DNA of 64,000 bases from Ectocarpus siliculosus (lineage: Eukaryota > Sar > Phaeophyceae > Ectocarpales > Ectocarpaceae). The translations under genes were made by a program, and so were the position numbers. This document shows, piece by piece, positions 11,999 through 23,839 of the stretch. Position 1 is the first letter of the stretch; every line of letters starts with the position of its first letter. The stretch lies in assembly GCA_000310025.1 (NCBI GenBank), contig FN649726.1:826193-890192 (forward strand). Direction: 5' to 3'. The notes below the pieces were generated by a model. The model was given only the letters and a program-made list of their open reading frames with translations. It made no database searches and was not told where the DNA came from.

Positions 11999-14900
11999 GT
12001 GAGACCACCGCGGTGGACGTTGACCAGAACTTGGGGGCGCAACTTACAGCAGTTCCTCCGTATTTGTAAGCCAAGGCAGCCAGCTGTCCCCGCTATCCCC
12101 ATCAGCGTTTCCACCTCCACTATCTTTCCTGCGTTGCCGTGCGCGAGCCCCCGTAACGAGCGCGCTACCGGCTTGTGCTGGTTGTCGTCTTCTGTCATTG
12201 CCATTGACCGCCTTAGCTGGCTGCCAGCAGGACCCTCTGATGTATCCCTGATGCGCCCGTTGTAGGTTGGTTATTTCTTCCTCACCCGTACGCGGGTTGT
12301 TTGTCCGTCGCCTGACCCGTCAAAATGCAGCGACCTGCACTAGCATCACCATCTCAAACTTCGGGGATTTTTCCGGAACCTACCGGGAGGTTGCTGGCAC
12401 CAGTTCCTACGACGAGCTCTTCTACATGGCCGCAGGGTCCGAGTACTACTACGTGTACCTTTCTGGTGGGGCATGGTTCATACAACCAAACGTGGCCGAC
12501 TACCCGAAGTACAGGGTGAGTCAGTTCAGTATCAGTACTCGGGAGGCATCTCTGCGGCTGGCCGTAGTGGGTAGCCGCGCCACCACACAGGGCGATTTGT
12601 GATGGACCCTCTCGGGTGTTTATGCCTCATGTCGGCTGCTCGAGATACGTCCAAGCCATAAATTTTCATCACGAGAAAAAGCTATCGTTGGCCAACGCGT
12701 GTGCCGCTGACTTCTGATTGGCCGAGCTTCCGGACGGGGCATGCCGTTAGCCACGCTCGAAAGTTCTCCTTGTGTTCCAGAAGGATCCGCAATAGGTTTT
12801 TGCCCTCATCCTTGTCCTCTCTTTTATGAAGAGTATATATTTGGAGGAACCTGTTATTCACTCTGAAATCGCTTCTGTATCACAGACATACGACGACGCC
12901 GCACATCCCGCGGACATCACCCAGAGTTGGGCCGAATGCGAGGCCCAATTTTGCGACTACGTAGAAATTGCAACAACCATGACCATCACGTGCGCGACAG
13001 GTGAGGTTGAGCCTTGTACTTGTAAATGGGGAAAATTCGCTCGAGAAGTGTCAAGGCATGCGTACTGTCGTTGCAAGAAGATGCCACAGTATTGGGTGGA
13101 AGGAGTGCGTTAACGTACGGCTTGCCCGGGTGTTTCCATAAGAATTTTGCAGGGCGAAGGCAAGCGCACGTTCTCGTAGCCCCCCCCCCCCCCANNNNNN
13201 NNNNNNNNNNNNNNNNNNNNNNNNNNNNNNNNNNNNNNNNNNNNNNNNNNNNNNNNNNNNNNNNNNNNNNNNNNNNNNNNNNNNNNNNNNNNNNGTTTTT
13301 CCCCCCCCCCTTCTCCCTTTTTTTAAAGAGGAAATTTTTTGGGGGGACCTTTTTTTTCCTTTTAAAATGTTTTTTTTTTAAAAAAAAAGGGGGGGCCCCC
13401 CCCTCCCCGGGGAATTCCCCCAGGGGGGGGGGAAAGGGGGGCCCCATTTTTGGGGTTTGGGAAAAATTCCAAAACCAAAACCCCCCCCGGCCGGCCAGGG
13501 GGGGGTGGGCCCTTTTTTTTTAAAAGGGGAAAAATTCCCCCAAAAAGTTCAAAGCCCGGGTTTTTTTTTTTCAAAAAAAACCCCCCATTTTGGGGGGGAG
13601 GGGGGGGTTAAAATTCCGGTTCCCCCGGGGTTTTCCTAAAAATTTTTCGGGGGGGAGGGAAGGCCCCTTTTTTTTTGCCCCCCCCCCCCCCCCCCCCCCC
13701 CCGGACAACTTCTCACATGGCGTTGAACTACACGAACCTAATTATCTACAAATACCTCATCATTTACACTTGCGCTGTCAATGCTTTCCCAGGTTCTGGC
13801 CTCGGCTGCAAGTGCTTTGTTTTCGTGAACAATTGATTGCTGCGCCGTATGATTCCCGCAGTTTTGTGTACCATGTTTCGAGTATTGGCCACCTCAAGCC
13901 GACGGTAGCTAGGTGTATTTATTTGTGAGAGGGAAGAAAGCTAAAACGATCGTGACCCATCCCGTTCTGTTGCGTTCGTCGTCTGTGCTGCCTCTGCAGA
14001 TACGAACTCCACGATAGCATGTGAGACCCCTGTGGACGTTGACCAGAACGTGGGCGCGTAAAATGCAGCTCGGCAATGACTTCGACGACCGCGGCACACC
14101 TTACTTGCCCACGCTAAGGCTCCAGCTTTTGCCGTGGTTACGCGTTGAGTGGTTCCACCCCCGCTAGCTGTAGCGCTCCTGCGTGGCCGTGTGCAAGCCA
14201 CTTTGAAGAGTACGCTGCTGGCTGGCTTGTGTCCATTGTTGTCTTCGCCGATGTCTGTTGGCCCTAGCAAAATCTATCAGGACGCCTGCTGCATCCCTGA
14301 TGCGCCAGTTGTGTAGCTTGGTTGTTTCTTCCTCACCCGCATGCGGGTTGTGTATCCGTTGCCAAATCCGTAAAAAATGCAGCGACGTGCACTAACATCG
14401 CCGTCTCGGACTTGGGGAGCTATTCCGGAACCTACCGGGAGGTTGCTGGCACCAGTTCCTACGACGAGCTCTTCTACATGGCCGGAGGGACCGATTACTA
14501 CTACGTGTACCTTTCTGGTGGGGCATGGTTCATACAACCAAACGTTGTCGACTATCCGAAGTACAGGGTGAGTCAGTTCAATAAGCCAGTTTTCGAGAGG
14601 CTTCTCTACGGCTGATCTTGCTAGGTAGCGGCCTTGCGTGATGCATTCCCTCAAGGTTGTTTTGTGCCTCACAGCATTTCGTCGCGATGCGTCGAAAAGC
14701 GATAGATGCATGAGGGTCAATGACCCCCCGATAGACTGGTGTTTACCGTCGTCCTTGTTTCTCCCCTTGATGCTTGATGCATACAGTGCAACGAATCTGT
14801 GATGTGGCGTTCTTTCCGAAGTCACTAAATGGTGAGTTGCGCACACCTGTCGCTTCTTATATACTACAGACATACGACGATGCCGCACATCCTGCGGACA

Positions 14901-17900
14901 TCACCCAAAGCTGGGCCGAATGCGATAACACTTACTGTGACTACGTAGAAGTGGCGACATCCATGGCCATCACGTGCGCGGCAGGTGAGATTGGGCCTTG
15001 TACGTCGTCAGTCAGGACTTTCAGTCGAGAAGTTCAACGCATACATTGTATGTAGTTGCAAGAAGGTGACGCCGTATCGGGCAGCAGAAACAAGTTAGCC
15101 TCACGCAAGTCCAAGTTCCATGTTTTTGTGCATGGCGAAGGGAAAGACCAGTTTCCGCAAGCCTCCCACCCCCCGGGACATATTGCACATGGCGTTGAAC
15201 GACGCCATCCCAATCGTCTTCAAACACCCTACCTCGCGTGCGCTGTCAAATCACACGTGCGCTGTCAATACGTTCGCAAGTTCTCATCTCTGCTGCAAGT
15301 GTACTCTCTTTGTTTTCGTAAAGCATTTTAGTGCTGAGCCGTATGATCTCCCCAGTTTTGGGTTCTCTATTTTTCGAGTATTCACCGCCTCCAGCCGCGA
15401 CGGTAGCAACGTGGATTAGGTCTATGGGAAAGCAGCTGACCGATGCGACCTAACCCGTTCCTTCGATGTGCGTCGTCTGTGCTGCCTCTGCAGATACCAT
15501 CAACACCACAGCATGTGAGACCCGAGCGGACGTTGACCAGAACTTGGGACGCGCAACTTAAAATACCTCGCTACTTCTTTGCTACAGAGGGCACCAGCTG
15601 GCGCGCCCCATGGTTACGCGTTTCTCATTCAGCGTTTCCACTCCTCTAGTTGTATCCTTCCTCAGTTGGCGTGCATAGACTCCTTAAAAGAGTACGCTAC
15701 CACTTCGTGCCCATCGTGGTATTCTGCGATTGCCATTGGCGATAGCAAATTGCCAGCGCGACCCTCTGGTTCATCGCTGACGCTCGAGGAAAGTAGGTCG
15801 TTGTTTCTTGTCATCGTTGTTGTTTCTCTCTCATCCTCACGCGCGTTGTTTATCCGTTTCCAAATCCTTCAAAGTACAGCGACGTGCACTAGCATCGCCA
15901 TCTCAGGCTTGGGAGACTTTTCCGGAACCTACCGGGAGATTGCTGGCACCAGTTCCTACGACGAGCTCTACTACATGGCCGGAGGGACTGATTACTACTA
16001 CGTGTACCTTTCCAACAGCGCATGGTACATATCGCCTAACGTTGTCGATTACCCGAAGTACAGGGTGAGTCAGGTCAATATCAGTACTCGGGAGGCATCC
16101 CCGCAGCTGATCTGGGTTGGTGGTAACCTTGCGTGATACATGCCCTCACGTTTGTTTGTGCCTCTATCAGCGTTTGCGGGTGATAGCCCGAAAACCATAA
16201 GAGATGCACGAGGTTAAAAGACTGCCCTTAATTTGCTCCCCGTCCCTATTTGATTCTCAATAGTCTAAAGGGCACTCGGGTGGAGGAGTTGGGCAATAGC
16301 ATTCTAGCAGCGGCACGCAGCTCGTGTACGCGTTCATCATCGTGAGCCGGTCGCGTCAGACGTCAGACACCAGTACCAGCGCGTCATCAGCATGGTGGTG
16401 TTCACGCCAACATGGCCTACCATCGCTGCGATCGTTGGGGTTCACGTTCGAGTGACGATATCGTCCATGCCGCGTTTGTCTTGACGCCCTCCCCCCCGTT
16501 TTCGTGTCTTCGCACGCATCGCAGACATATGACGACGCCGGACACCCTGCGGACATCACCCTAGGTTGGGCCGAATGCGACAACGCCTCTTGCGACTGGG
16601 ACGAACCGGCAACGGCGTCCTTTAACGTTACTTGCGCGGGTGAGATTGTGCAGCCTGGTGCAGTAGTGCAAAGCTCAAAGGTTGAAGCCATCCTTGTGTG
16701 CATCCCTCAATATGTGCAGCTCTTTTACGAACGATACAAGAACAGAAGCACCAGCAACACATATTCGAAAATCCCAACTGAAGCAGTTGGACCAGGATTG
16801 TCGGAAGTGCCGCTGCACATCATGATCTACTCGAACGTCCTTCTGACTACGACGAACATGCCTTGCCCCCCCTGCGTCGCTTCCGCCCTCCGTTTCCACA
16901 GACACTGTTACCGCCACAGCATGTGAGACACTAGCATCTTGCTGGCCCGAACGCTGGGTGGAAGAAGAGGCAGTTATGGTTGACGCGCGGGTCGTGTGTA
17001 CTTCTGATCGAGCGATGTATTCAAGTACCTGGTTTCGTTCGATTCACCCGTGCCACCCGCAGTGTTCCTCGCTCACGTGTGCCTCTACCAAACTCTAGCT
17101 TGCCGGTTTGATTTGGTAGCCGGACGCGTGAAGTGTCTCAGTTGGGTTTCATTTCACACGGAAGGCTCGATCATGTTCATACGTGGTGATTTCTTGTTTC
17201 GAACCAAATGAACTGGATGTGCTCTGGAGTTCTCAAGTAGTCAGAGCGCTCTTTACGTGGTAGGGGTACATCGATGTACGACGCTCCTGCCCGTTCAAGG
17301 GTCTAAACCCAACAAACCTAAAAAAAAAATGGCATATGGAACGTGGACCGAATCTGGGTGGAGAATGATACAAAGCTTGCTGACGTTTCGTCATATATCA
17401 AATGGGGGAGCAAATTCAGACTGATCACCAGTGTACCGTGCAATCGCTGTGTAACCATTATTCTCTCGTCGTGCGCCTTAGCAAGCTTTCTCTTAGCTTT
17501 CTGGTAGAAATTGTGGCCACTGCTTTGCGAACCTATTTTAACGTAAACAACGAATCGAACTGCCGTACCGCGCACCTTGTGTCACACACGCGGGCGTAAG
17601 AACAGCGACCTGCACCAACGTGGTTCTCTCCGACTTCGGCGACTTTTCGGGTACTTACGCGGAGGTCGCCGACACCTCATACGACAAACAGTACTCTATG
17701 GCGACTGGGGTTGAAACCTACAGCATCTACCTTAACAATGACGCTTGGAACGTGCAGCCACTTGAAGCCGAATACCCCAGATACCGGGTGAGTCGGGAGT
17801 CTATCTGCTCTGCGCTTGGCTTTCAGCGGGCTTGTCTATGTGAGCTACGCGGTATCGAGGAGCTCGGCGATTCATATCCCCTTGTTGTTTGCGTAGTAAC

Positions 17901-20900
17901 TTGTGTTCGGAGACCGCTGCCATTGATTGGCACCACAGCACGTTGGCTCGACTCCATCGTGCGTCCCTTTCTAATGGCGACGAGAAACAACACGGATGCA
18001 TGAATCTACGTCGCCTCCTGTGTCTCCATCCCGATTAAAGATGGGGCCAAACACATGCTGGCCCCTTAGGGGGGAAGGGGGGGTCGAGTCGAGTTGCACG
18101 AGCGTTTGCCGCCAGTCATGCGTTGAACAAGGCGCGGGCGTTGAAGTGTTTGACTCGGTTTCATTCGCTTCAATTTCGAGGTTGCGTTACTTCTGGTCGG
18201 CCTTTGAGTACAGCGGGAGGTAGGTCTGGGGTGTACTTGTGAGGTCTGCGCTGCTTCACTTCCCGCATGCACTACTGTTGTCGTCCGAACCTGTGTGTTG
18301 TCCAGACGTACGACGATGCCTCGAACCCTGCGGACATCACCCTAGAGTGGGTCGAATGCGACAACAGCTATTGTGACTTCGACATTCCATCGCCGTCACC
18401 AATTGTCATCACTTGCTCAGGTGAGGTTCACCACAAGGCATCACTCGCGTTGTCCCACGTGGTGTCTTCACAAGTCTAGGTTCAAGTTCGTCTTTTTTAC
18501 CCTAACAGTGTCCTTGGTACATAGTCCCCCTTTCGTTCACGCGTGGGGTCGTGTGGGCACATTCTCGTCAGCTGTCCGTAGGCAGCAAGTAGCGGGGGCT
18601 TGGAAAAGTCGCCGCCGAGAAACGAGAGTGGCCATGCCTCATAGGCCGGCGTGGGACATATCAAGCCGAAGCGGATGCCTAGTCTGGCACCCCAAACGGG
18701 GCAGATGTTCGAGTAGTACTGTAGATCTGGCGAATGATACCCTCTCCCTCACTCAAAGCAGGGCACAGAAAAAGTGATTATCAAAGCCTTTTCACATCGC
18801 GGTTCTACATATTTCAAAAGTGCGACCCACAATGGGTTAGACTGTTCGGGGTCAAAAACGAATGTAGACTACTGTACACTCGGGGGGTCCGTTATTAGAG
18901 GGCACTTTGGATGAGGAGCTCCGATATGAGAGAGTCGAAATCGGTTGTCACGGACTCGACCAGCCGTAGTATAGTTCGGTAGCTCTCGACCAGCCATTCG
19001 AAAATCGCGCCGCGTCAATGACGGAGTATCAAGCGCCCTGTTCGACCCTTGGATAGCGCCACGCGAAAATTGCAAGGGTGGTCTTTTCGGCCGGGGAGTT
19101 GTTGCCAGCACACGCCAGCGCCGGGTATTTAGTGGTTTGTTATGCCTTGCGCAAATGGCGAACGAAACGCGTGTTGCCCTCAATCCGGCCCTCGACCTCC
19201 CCGGTTGTCCGCTCTCTGCGGCCGCCATAGAGAGGTAACGGAGGGGTTCTCGTTGATCAACGTATTGTTGACGTCGTCACCAACGGGTGGTACAGGTGTG
19301 ATGACCTGATCGCGCACAATGCTATGCTGCGCTTCTGCCGCAACGGCGTTGGATGCAGTAAATAGCCTTGTAAAACTTGGCGAACGAAACACGTGTGTGT
19401 ACTCAATGTACCCGTCGACCCCACGGTTGCTGCGCCACGCCGGGGTAACAGACTTGTCTTCTTCATCGAACGACGTGTTGCCGACACCGTCACCAGCGGG
19501 TGTTACAGGTATGATGGCCTAGTCACGCGCACCAGGTTCTTGACACACTGCACTTTGCCCTACCAGCGTTGGAAAACTGTTCGTGCCTTGCGAAACATGG
19601 CGAAAAAAACTCTTGTTTACCCTCATTGTTCCCCTCAACCCCCCGGTTTGTCGGCTCCGTGCGCCACAGGCGGGTCATCGTCAAGCGACGTGTTGCCGAC
19701 ACCGTCACCAGCGGGTGTTACAGGTATGATGGCCTAGTCACGCGCACGAAGTTCTTGGAATTCTTGGACGTCGGATTACAGTACTTGACGTTTTGAAACT
19801 TCGCGAACGAAATGCGTGTTTGCCCTCATTGTATCCTTCGATCCCCCGGGCTGTCTGCTCCCTGCGCCACACAGACGGAACGGGCGGGTCTTCGTCAAGC
19901 GACACATTGCTGACACCGTCACCAACGGGTGTTGCAGGTATGATGGCCTGGACATGTGCAAAGCTTTGGGATTACTGCTGTGCCCCACAAGGGTCGTACT
20001 CAGCCTGCAGGGAAGGTTGACTAACGAAAATGATGTTACCATCCCACATTTTTCGCATCCTCATTTGCCTGTTTTTTGTCTGCCCCACGTGCAGAGACAA
20101 CGGAGGGGCCTTTGCCAAGAGGCGTTTCTGCGCCGTCCTCGTCTGCAACTTCAACATACGGTACGGGTATGATTGTCTTGGCTATCGTTTTATTGACACG
20201 CGTCGCACATCTGTATACTGTGCGGTTCGTTCCTATTTTACGCGTCCAGACCTGTCGGGACTGGCACCTGACCTATGATGATTTTGACTCCAACCCTATG
20301 GGTAGACTGGTGGCAGGCTTGAAGGATTACTCAACAAGTCTTTCACACGTAAGGAGAGAGAAGAGAGCGAGACAAGGGAGAGGGAGCGAGAGAGAGAGAG
20401 AGCAAGAGAGAGAGAGAGAGAGAGAGAAACGAGACCCACAGGTTATAGATCCCTGGTGTCATATATTTTTTTTAACAATGAGAGAAAGAGAGAGAGACGA
20501 GAGTCAGGGCGAAGAGTTCCCATGCATTGCGAAAATGATGTACCTACCTACCACGGCACCGAGCCTTGCTGCAAGTTCTACCATTCATCGAAGTCCGCTT
20601 AACGTTGTTTCGTTTGTCTGCTGTTTTGTAAGGATTTCTACAATGTTCAATATTCTAATTTCTTGTAAGTTCCACTAAGCCACGCCTACAACACCTTATC
20701 TTGCATATACAGGCGGGCATGATATGTAGGCCATGCAACCCAAGTCTGTAGCCGAGTCATTGAAGGGTGCGTCAGCACAACCCGATACTCCGTCGCATCC
20801 AATGATTCTTTGTTGGACCCACCCTCTTATTGTGAAAACTCGTCCTCGAAACTTTGATCTCAGAACCATCAGGCAGCTCTAGCGACCCCGATGCCCCGAC

Positions 20901-21117
20901 TGCCGGAAACAGCACCGATGAACCTGGCACTGGCGACGCGGCAAATATTGAGATGGACGATGACGGAGATGACAGTGGTGGCGATGACCTATCAAGTGGG
21001 GCAATTGCTGCGATATCAGCGGTGGTTCTTGCTGTTGTGGGCGGCGGACTGGGCGTAGCATTCAAGCACAACAATATCCACTGTTGCCAGACGACACATT
21101 TTTCCAGCTCAGCGTGA
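10362..21117 (+). CDS. Modular type I membrane protein with five tandem Cys-containing modules
   Basis: The exons are 10362-10531, 11419-11530, 11966-11998, 12331-12515, 12886-13000, 14000-14020, 14383-14567, 14870-14984, 15494-15514, 15880-16064, 16525-16639, 16902-16922, 17606-17787, 18306-18420, 19233-19295, 19452-19508, 19670-19723, 19875-19937, 20095-20166 and 20864-21117. All junctions are GT-AG and every phase agrees. Each module is a first exon (phase 1 to 0) with GTYRE...YYYVYL...W...DYPKYR, then a second (phase 0 to 1) with TYDDAAHPADIT...W.EC...CD...TC. This gives about 95 residues and four conserved cysteines. A Ser/Thr/Pro stalk, one membrane helix and a short tail follow. The architecture implies an extracellular adhesive, receptor-like or wall-associated protein. 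I do not recognise the module family. The 5' end is unproven, and an exon could be missing at the assembly gap. Confidence 0.8.
12331..14020 (+). CDS. Module 2 exons plus linker exon 2, interrupted by the assembly gap
   Basis: The first exon (185 bases) and second exon (115 bases) are almost identical to those of module 3. The linker 14000-14020 encodes DTNSTIA with a potential N-glycosylation site, NST. The intron between the second exon and the linker contains the N gap and a homopolymer-inflated stretch, so its true length is unknown. The spacing exceeds that of the other module copies, so an extra exon could lie in the missing bases. Confidence 0.75.
13195..13294. other. Assembly gap of 100 N
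   Basis: Exactly 100 N follow a run of C at about 13180-13193. A round-number gap beside a poly-C tract suggests a scaffold join where sequencing failed. Confidence 0.97.
13295..13702. other. Probable low-quality, homopolymer-inflated sequence
   Basis: This stretch consists almost wholly of runs of four to ten identical bases and ends in a run of about 25 C. Nothing else in the window has this texture, and unique sequence resumes abruptly at 13703. It is best read as poor base calls at the end of a read next to the gap. Translations through it should be ignored. Confidence 0.8.
14383..15514 (+). CDS. Module 3 exons plus linker exon 3
   Basis: The first exon at 14383-14567 encodes the GTYREVAGTSSYDELFYMAG half. 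The second at 14870-14984 encodes TYDDAAHPADITQSWAEC and the last two cysteines. The linker at 15494-15514 reads DTINTTA with an NTT glycosylation sequon. Intron sequences as well as exons resemble those of modules 2 and 4, for example the TGCCTCTGCAG acceptor and the GTGAGTCAG donor. This points to recent duplication of whole genomic units. Confidence 0.8.
15880..16922 (+). CDS. Module 4 exons plus linker exon 4
   Basis: The first exon is 15880-16064 and is 185 bases long, like copies 2 and 3. The second, 16525-16639, has TYDDAGHPADITLGWAEC but replaces the usual CDYVE with CDWDE. The linker at 16902-16922 encodes DTVTATA. Phase is 1-0-1-1 as in the other modules. Confidence 0.8.
17606..18420 (+). 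CDS. Module 5 exons (membrane-proximal copy)
   Basis: The first exon reads GTYAEVADTSYDKQYSMATG...W...YPRYR and is one codon shorter than copies 2-4. The second has TYDDASNPADITLEWVEC and CDFDIPSPSP before the last cysteine. All four cysteines are kept. No linker exon was found after it. Its phase-1 donor fits directly to the first stalk exon at 19233. Confidence 0.8.
19233..20166 (+). CDS. Five tandem stalk mini-exons (Ser/Thr/Pro-rich)
   Basis: Exons of 63, 57, 54, 63 and 72 bases, all phase 1 to 1, encode variants of SSSSDVLPTPSPAGVTG. The fifth diverges to ETTEGPLPRGVSAP. Exons 2 to 4 lie in a repeated genomic unit of about 210 bases that includes the intron (ACAG|GTATGATGG donor). Because each exon is a multiple of three and symmetrical, any could be skipped or duplicated without a frameshift. 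The composition suits an extended, O-glycosylated stalk between the modules and the membrane. The acceptor of the first copy is the least certain. Confidence 0.7.
20341..20430. repeat. Purine (GA) microsatellite
   Basis: A GAGA-rich tract lies in the last intron of the modular membrane-protein gene. A shorter GAGA tract follows at about 20480-20500. Confidence 0.85.
20864..21117 (+). CDS. Terminal exon: acidic juxtamembrane segment, transmembrane helix, short tail
   Basis: The exon opens in phase 1 and reads EPSGSSSDPD, then an acidic MDDDGDDSGGDD stretch. The hydrophobic helix AIAAISAVVLAVVGGGLGVAF follows, then a 17-residue tail starting KHNNIHCCQ and a stop codon. The helix with basic and Cys residues just after it is typical of a C-terminal type I anchor. 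The tail carries no recognised signalling motif. The CC pair could be palmitoylated, which is inference. Confidence 0.8.
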
Positions 21118-22555
21118 TGCGTCAGGTCTTCAGTTGCTAGCCGTACGTGTCGTGCAGGGGTTATCCAGCCATGATCGTTCATGGTTTCGACCACCAGTCA
21201 CAATGAAGCTCAATCCCGGCCAGTTCACTACGTTCCATTCCTTGGTACATTGCAGAACTTGTCAAATATCTCTACAGTAGAATGGCCTGCATTTTACTGC
21301 TATTTGTGCGAACCACGGGTCGTTGAAAGGGGACTCGATTTTATGCTGCAGATCCAGACAGTGGTGTGCGATAGTACTCTGCTGCGCCTTCTCGAGTTAG
21401 GGCGTCGGTGATGATCTGGATGGAGGTTCACATGAGGCTTGGTGTGTGGTTGCTTGGGTATTTTCATTAGGCAGCAGATTGATTGATTGAACTTGGGAAT
21501 GCGGTTTAAGGCGGGCCATGCAACATATCGTACCATCTTCAAGCGGGGGCAAATCCGGCGTTACACTTGCACCCGTGGACCAAACGCTGACCGCACAACA
21601 TTGATTTTCTTTGCTGACTTCTTGGGTTCATTGGATCTCTGGCATGTTTTCTCCTTGAGATGAGACCGTTGGTGTCGACTGACAAAACTGGGTTTAGGGT
21701 CAAAACTGTGCAGTCTACAACATATAATAGACCACCGATTTGAGTCTACTCGGAGTACATACGTTGTGTATGATATGAACAGATGGCCATTTGTGTAGGA
21801 GTGCAGCGAGATAGTATTAAATCTTTGTACAGCATTTTCTCCCAGACAGGACGAGTCCAAGATGTAGCGCTGGGGTATTAATCCCGAGCATGAAGTATTA
21901 TTTTGTATGGGACTGCGTGCTCCGCGGAAGCGATGTGCTCTCTTTTTTGCCCGATATGTCATCAGCGATGACTGTATCTGGCTGAGGTCTTTTTACTGTT
22001 ATTCGGTCTGTTTTTTGCTCTGATGCCGTCGTGTTTTGGTGTTATTCTTTACGATTGCACCTTGTTTGCGGTAGGTGGCCTGTGACGACGGAACGCCTCC
22101 GCGTCATTTGGACCGGTACGGATGTAGAAGGTACTTATTATTAATGAGTGTGAAGACGAAAGCAACGACAAAAATTACAGCAAAAGAACGATTTGTAGTT
22201 GGCAATATAGTACTATTTGGTCTGCCTGCATATGTGAAGCAGTCTAGTTCTCTGTCGGGCTGGGCAAGAAATTCATCGGCTTGGAGGGCGTATGTAGCGG
22301 CTGGCTATCATGCCGTATCTTGAGTTAAGTGGGAATCATTGTGGAAGAGATCTTGTAATGGCCAGGCCTTCGTCACCCTTGCCCCTTCATTCCCGTACAC
22401 GATGAAGCGGGTTTGGGGTCATTCAGAAAAGGATCATGTCCTTCAGTCTACTGCAACTGAGCGCAGTGAATAGCGACATAGCAACTGAGCGAAGGGATTA
22501 GGACGGAAATTCTTTTGCGTCAAGTTTCGCCAGTGGATAGTACAAAACCATGCAT
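21118..22555. other. Unassigned stretch downstream of the modular gene
   Basis: This contains the 3' untranslated region and intergenic DNA. No gene, repeat or RNA was recognised. Confidence 0.45.
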
Positions 22556-23095
22556 CCTCTGCCTGTGACGCTGTGCGACGTCTCCGGCGTCACATGGAAC
22601 GCCTGGGACGTTCCAGGGGGACCATGGGCCGTCCCACTTGTTCCACGAGCGTCACACGCGTACTATGTGCCGTCCACGGACGTTCCACGGGACTCGTGGG
22701 CGGCCCAGCTACAACTACAACTCTGTGCGGTCCCACAGGTCCCCTCGGGCGGCCGAACTGCAACCGTAACCCCAACCTCAAGGCATCCGGGGGGCTGTCC
22801 CACGCCTTCCACGGAATGTCTTTGTCTTCTCATGGGACGCGTTCGACGGTCCATGGAACTCGCGTGGGGATGTGGGGATGCCCATGAAACAAACGCACAT
22901 GTGAAATGTCATGGGTCGCCGTGTGTGAGAATACACTCTAGTAGCGCAAGCGTCGCGTATGTATACCCGTCGGTGCGTCCTGCTATTTGGAAGCGTCCCA
23001 TGGGACGTTCCATATGAAATCCCGATACTGTCACAAATAATATGGAACGTCCCATGGGACCTACTCCACAAATAATATGTGGGCAGCCGAAACTG
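22556..23095. repeat. Cluster of GTCCCATGGGAC-type palindromes
   Basis: Several dyads and half-dyads share the CCATGG core but have arms different from those at 1-5.4 kb. Examples are GTCCCATGGGAC near 22995 and 23050, GACCATGGGCC near 22620, and many GGGACGTTCC or GTTCCACGGGAC halves between 22570 and 22850. A CACAAATAATATG direct repeat flanks the last dyad (about 23030 and 23067). No gene is supported. Confidence 0.75.
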
Positions 23096-23839
23096 CCTTC
23101 GATGGGTGAGGGCTCCCTATCCCTTTTACCCCGACGAACATTTTGTGTTGATGGCTTGTTCGACGCAATCGTCCTCTGTGCATTGCACGTCCAATCCACG
23201 TGTATGTCTGATTAACATTCCATGAAGAGGCTTCAGACTCTTGATGAGCTGGGACCGGACGACTACGGTAGCGGTCTCACCAGAGGTGGTGGCGGTCGAG
23301 GCAGGTGAGGTGACACGACAGGGAAACGCAAGCCCATCGACGACCGTCGGCTCGTTTCGCCGCATGGGGTCCTCAACGTTAGGTAGTCGTCGAATCCGTC
23401 GTGGGGCTTGCACTTCCCTGCCGTATCTCCTGCCTTGTCACCTGACGAGCCTCGCGGCCGCCACCACAAGAAAAAGACGGCACGGTAGTTGTACGGGCCA
23501 AAAGAGCGCCACCGACAAAATTACGGAAACGTTGTACCCCCCCCCGCCCCCCCCTACCAAAATAAAATATTGTCAGTTCCGCCTGGTAGGGCGACTTCTA
23601 GCGAGTGTCAAGAGTCGCCCGCCGTCTAACATTCCTACGGTCTGTTACCACCGTGTGTGTGGCGACCGTTGGCCTGCACTTAACTTGCTTCCGATGCAAC
23701 CTTAAATCTTCTTTCATCATTTTCGTCCAAAGCCGTTTGACGCAGTTACGATTCAACAAATATTTTCCACCCCATCCCCCCTGCAAGCGCGTTTGATCAA
23801 ATCGTAACTTGACCACACACCGCCCCTCCACCGAGACCA
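23096..23839. other. Unassigned stretch between palindrome cluster and foldback
   Basis: Two overlapping open frames of moderate length exist (23241-23705 on plus and 23598 onward on minus). Neither shows a known motif. A short C-rich tract lies at about 23537-23554. Confidence 0.35.

Noticed and set aside
13295-13702. Open frames through Phe/Lys/Gly/Pro runs beside the gap
   Set aside because: The sequence looks like corrupted base calls dominated by homopolymers.
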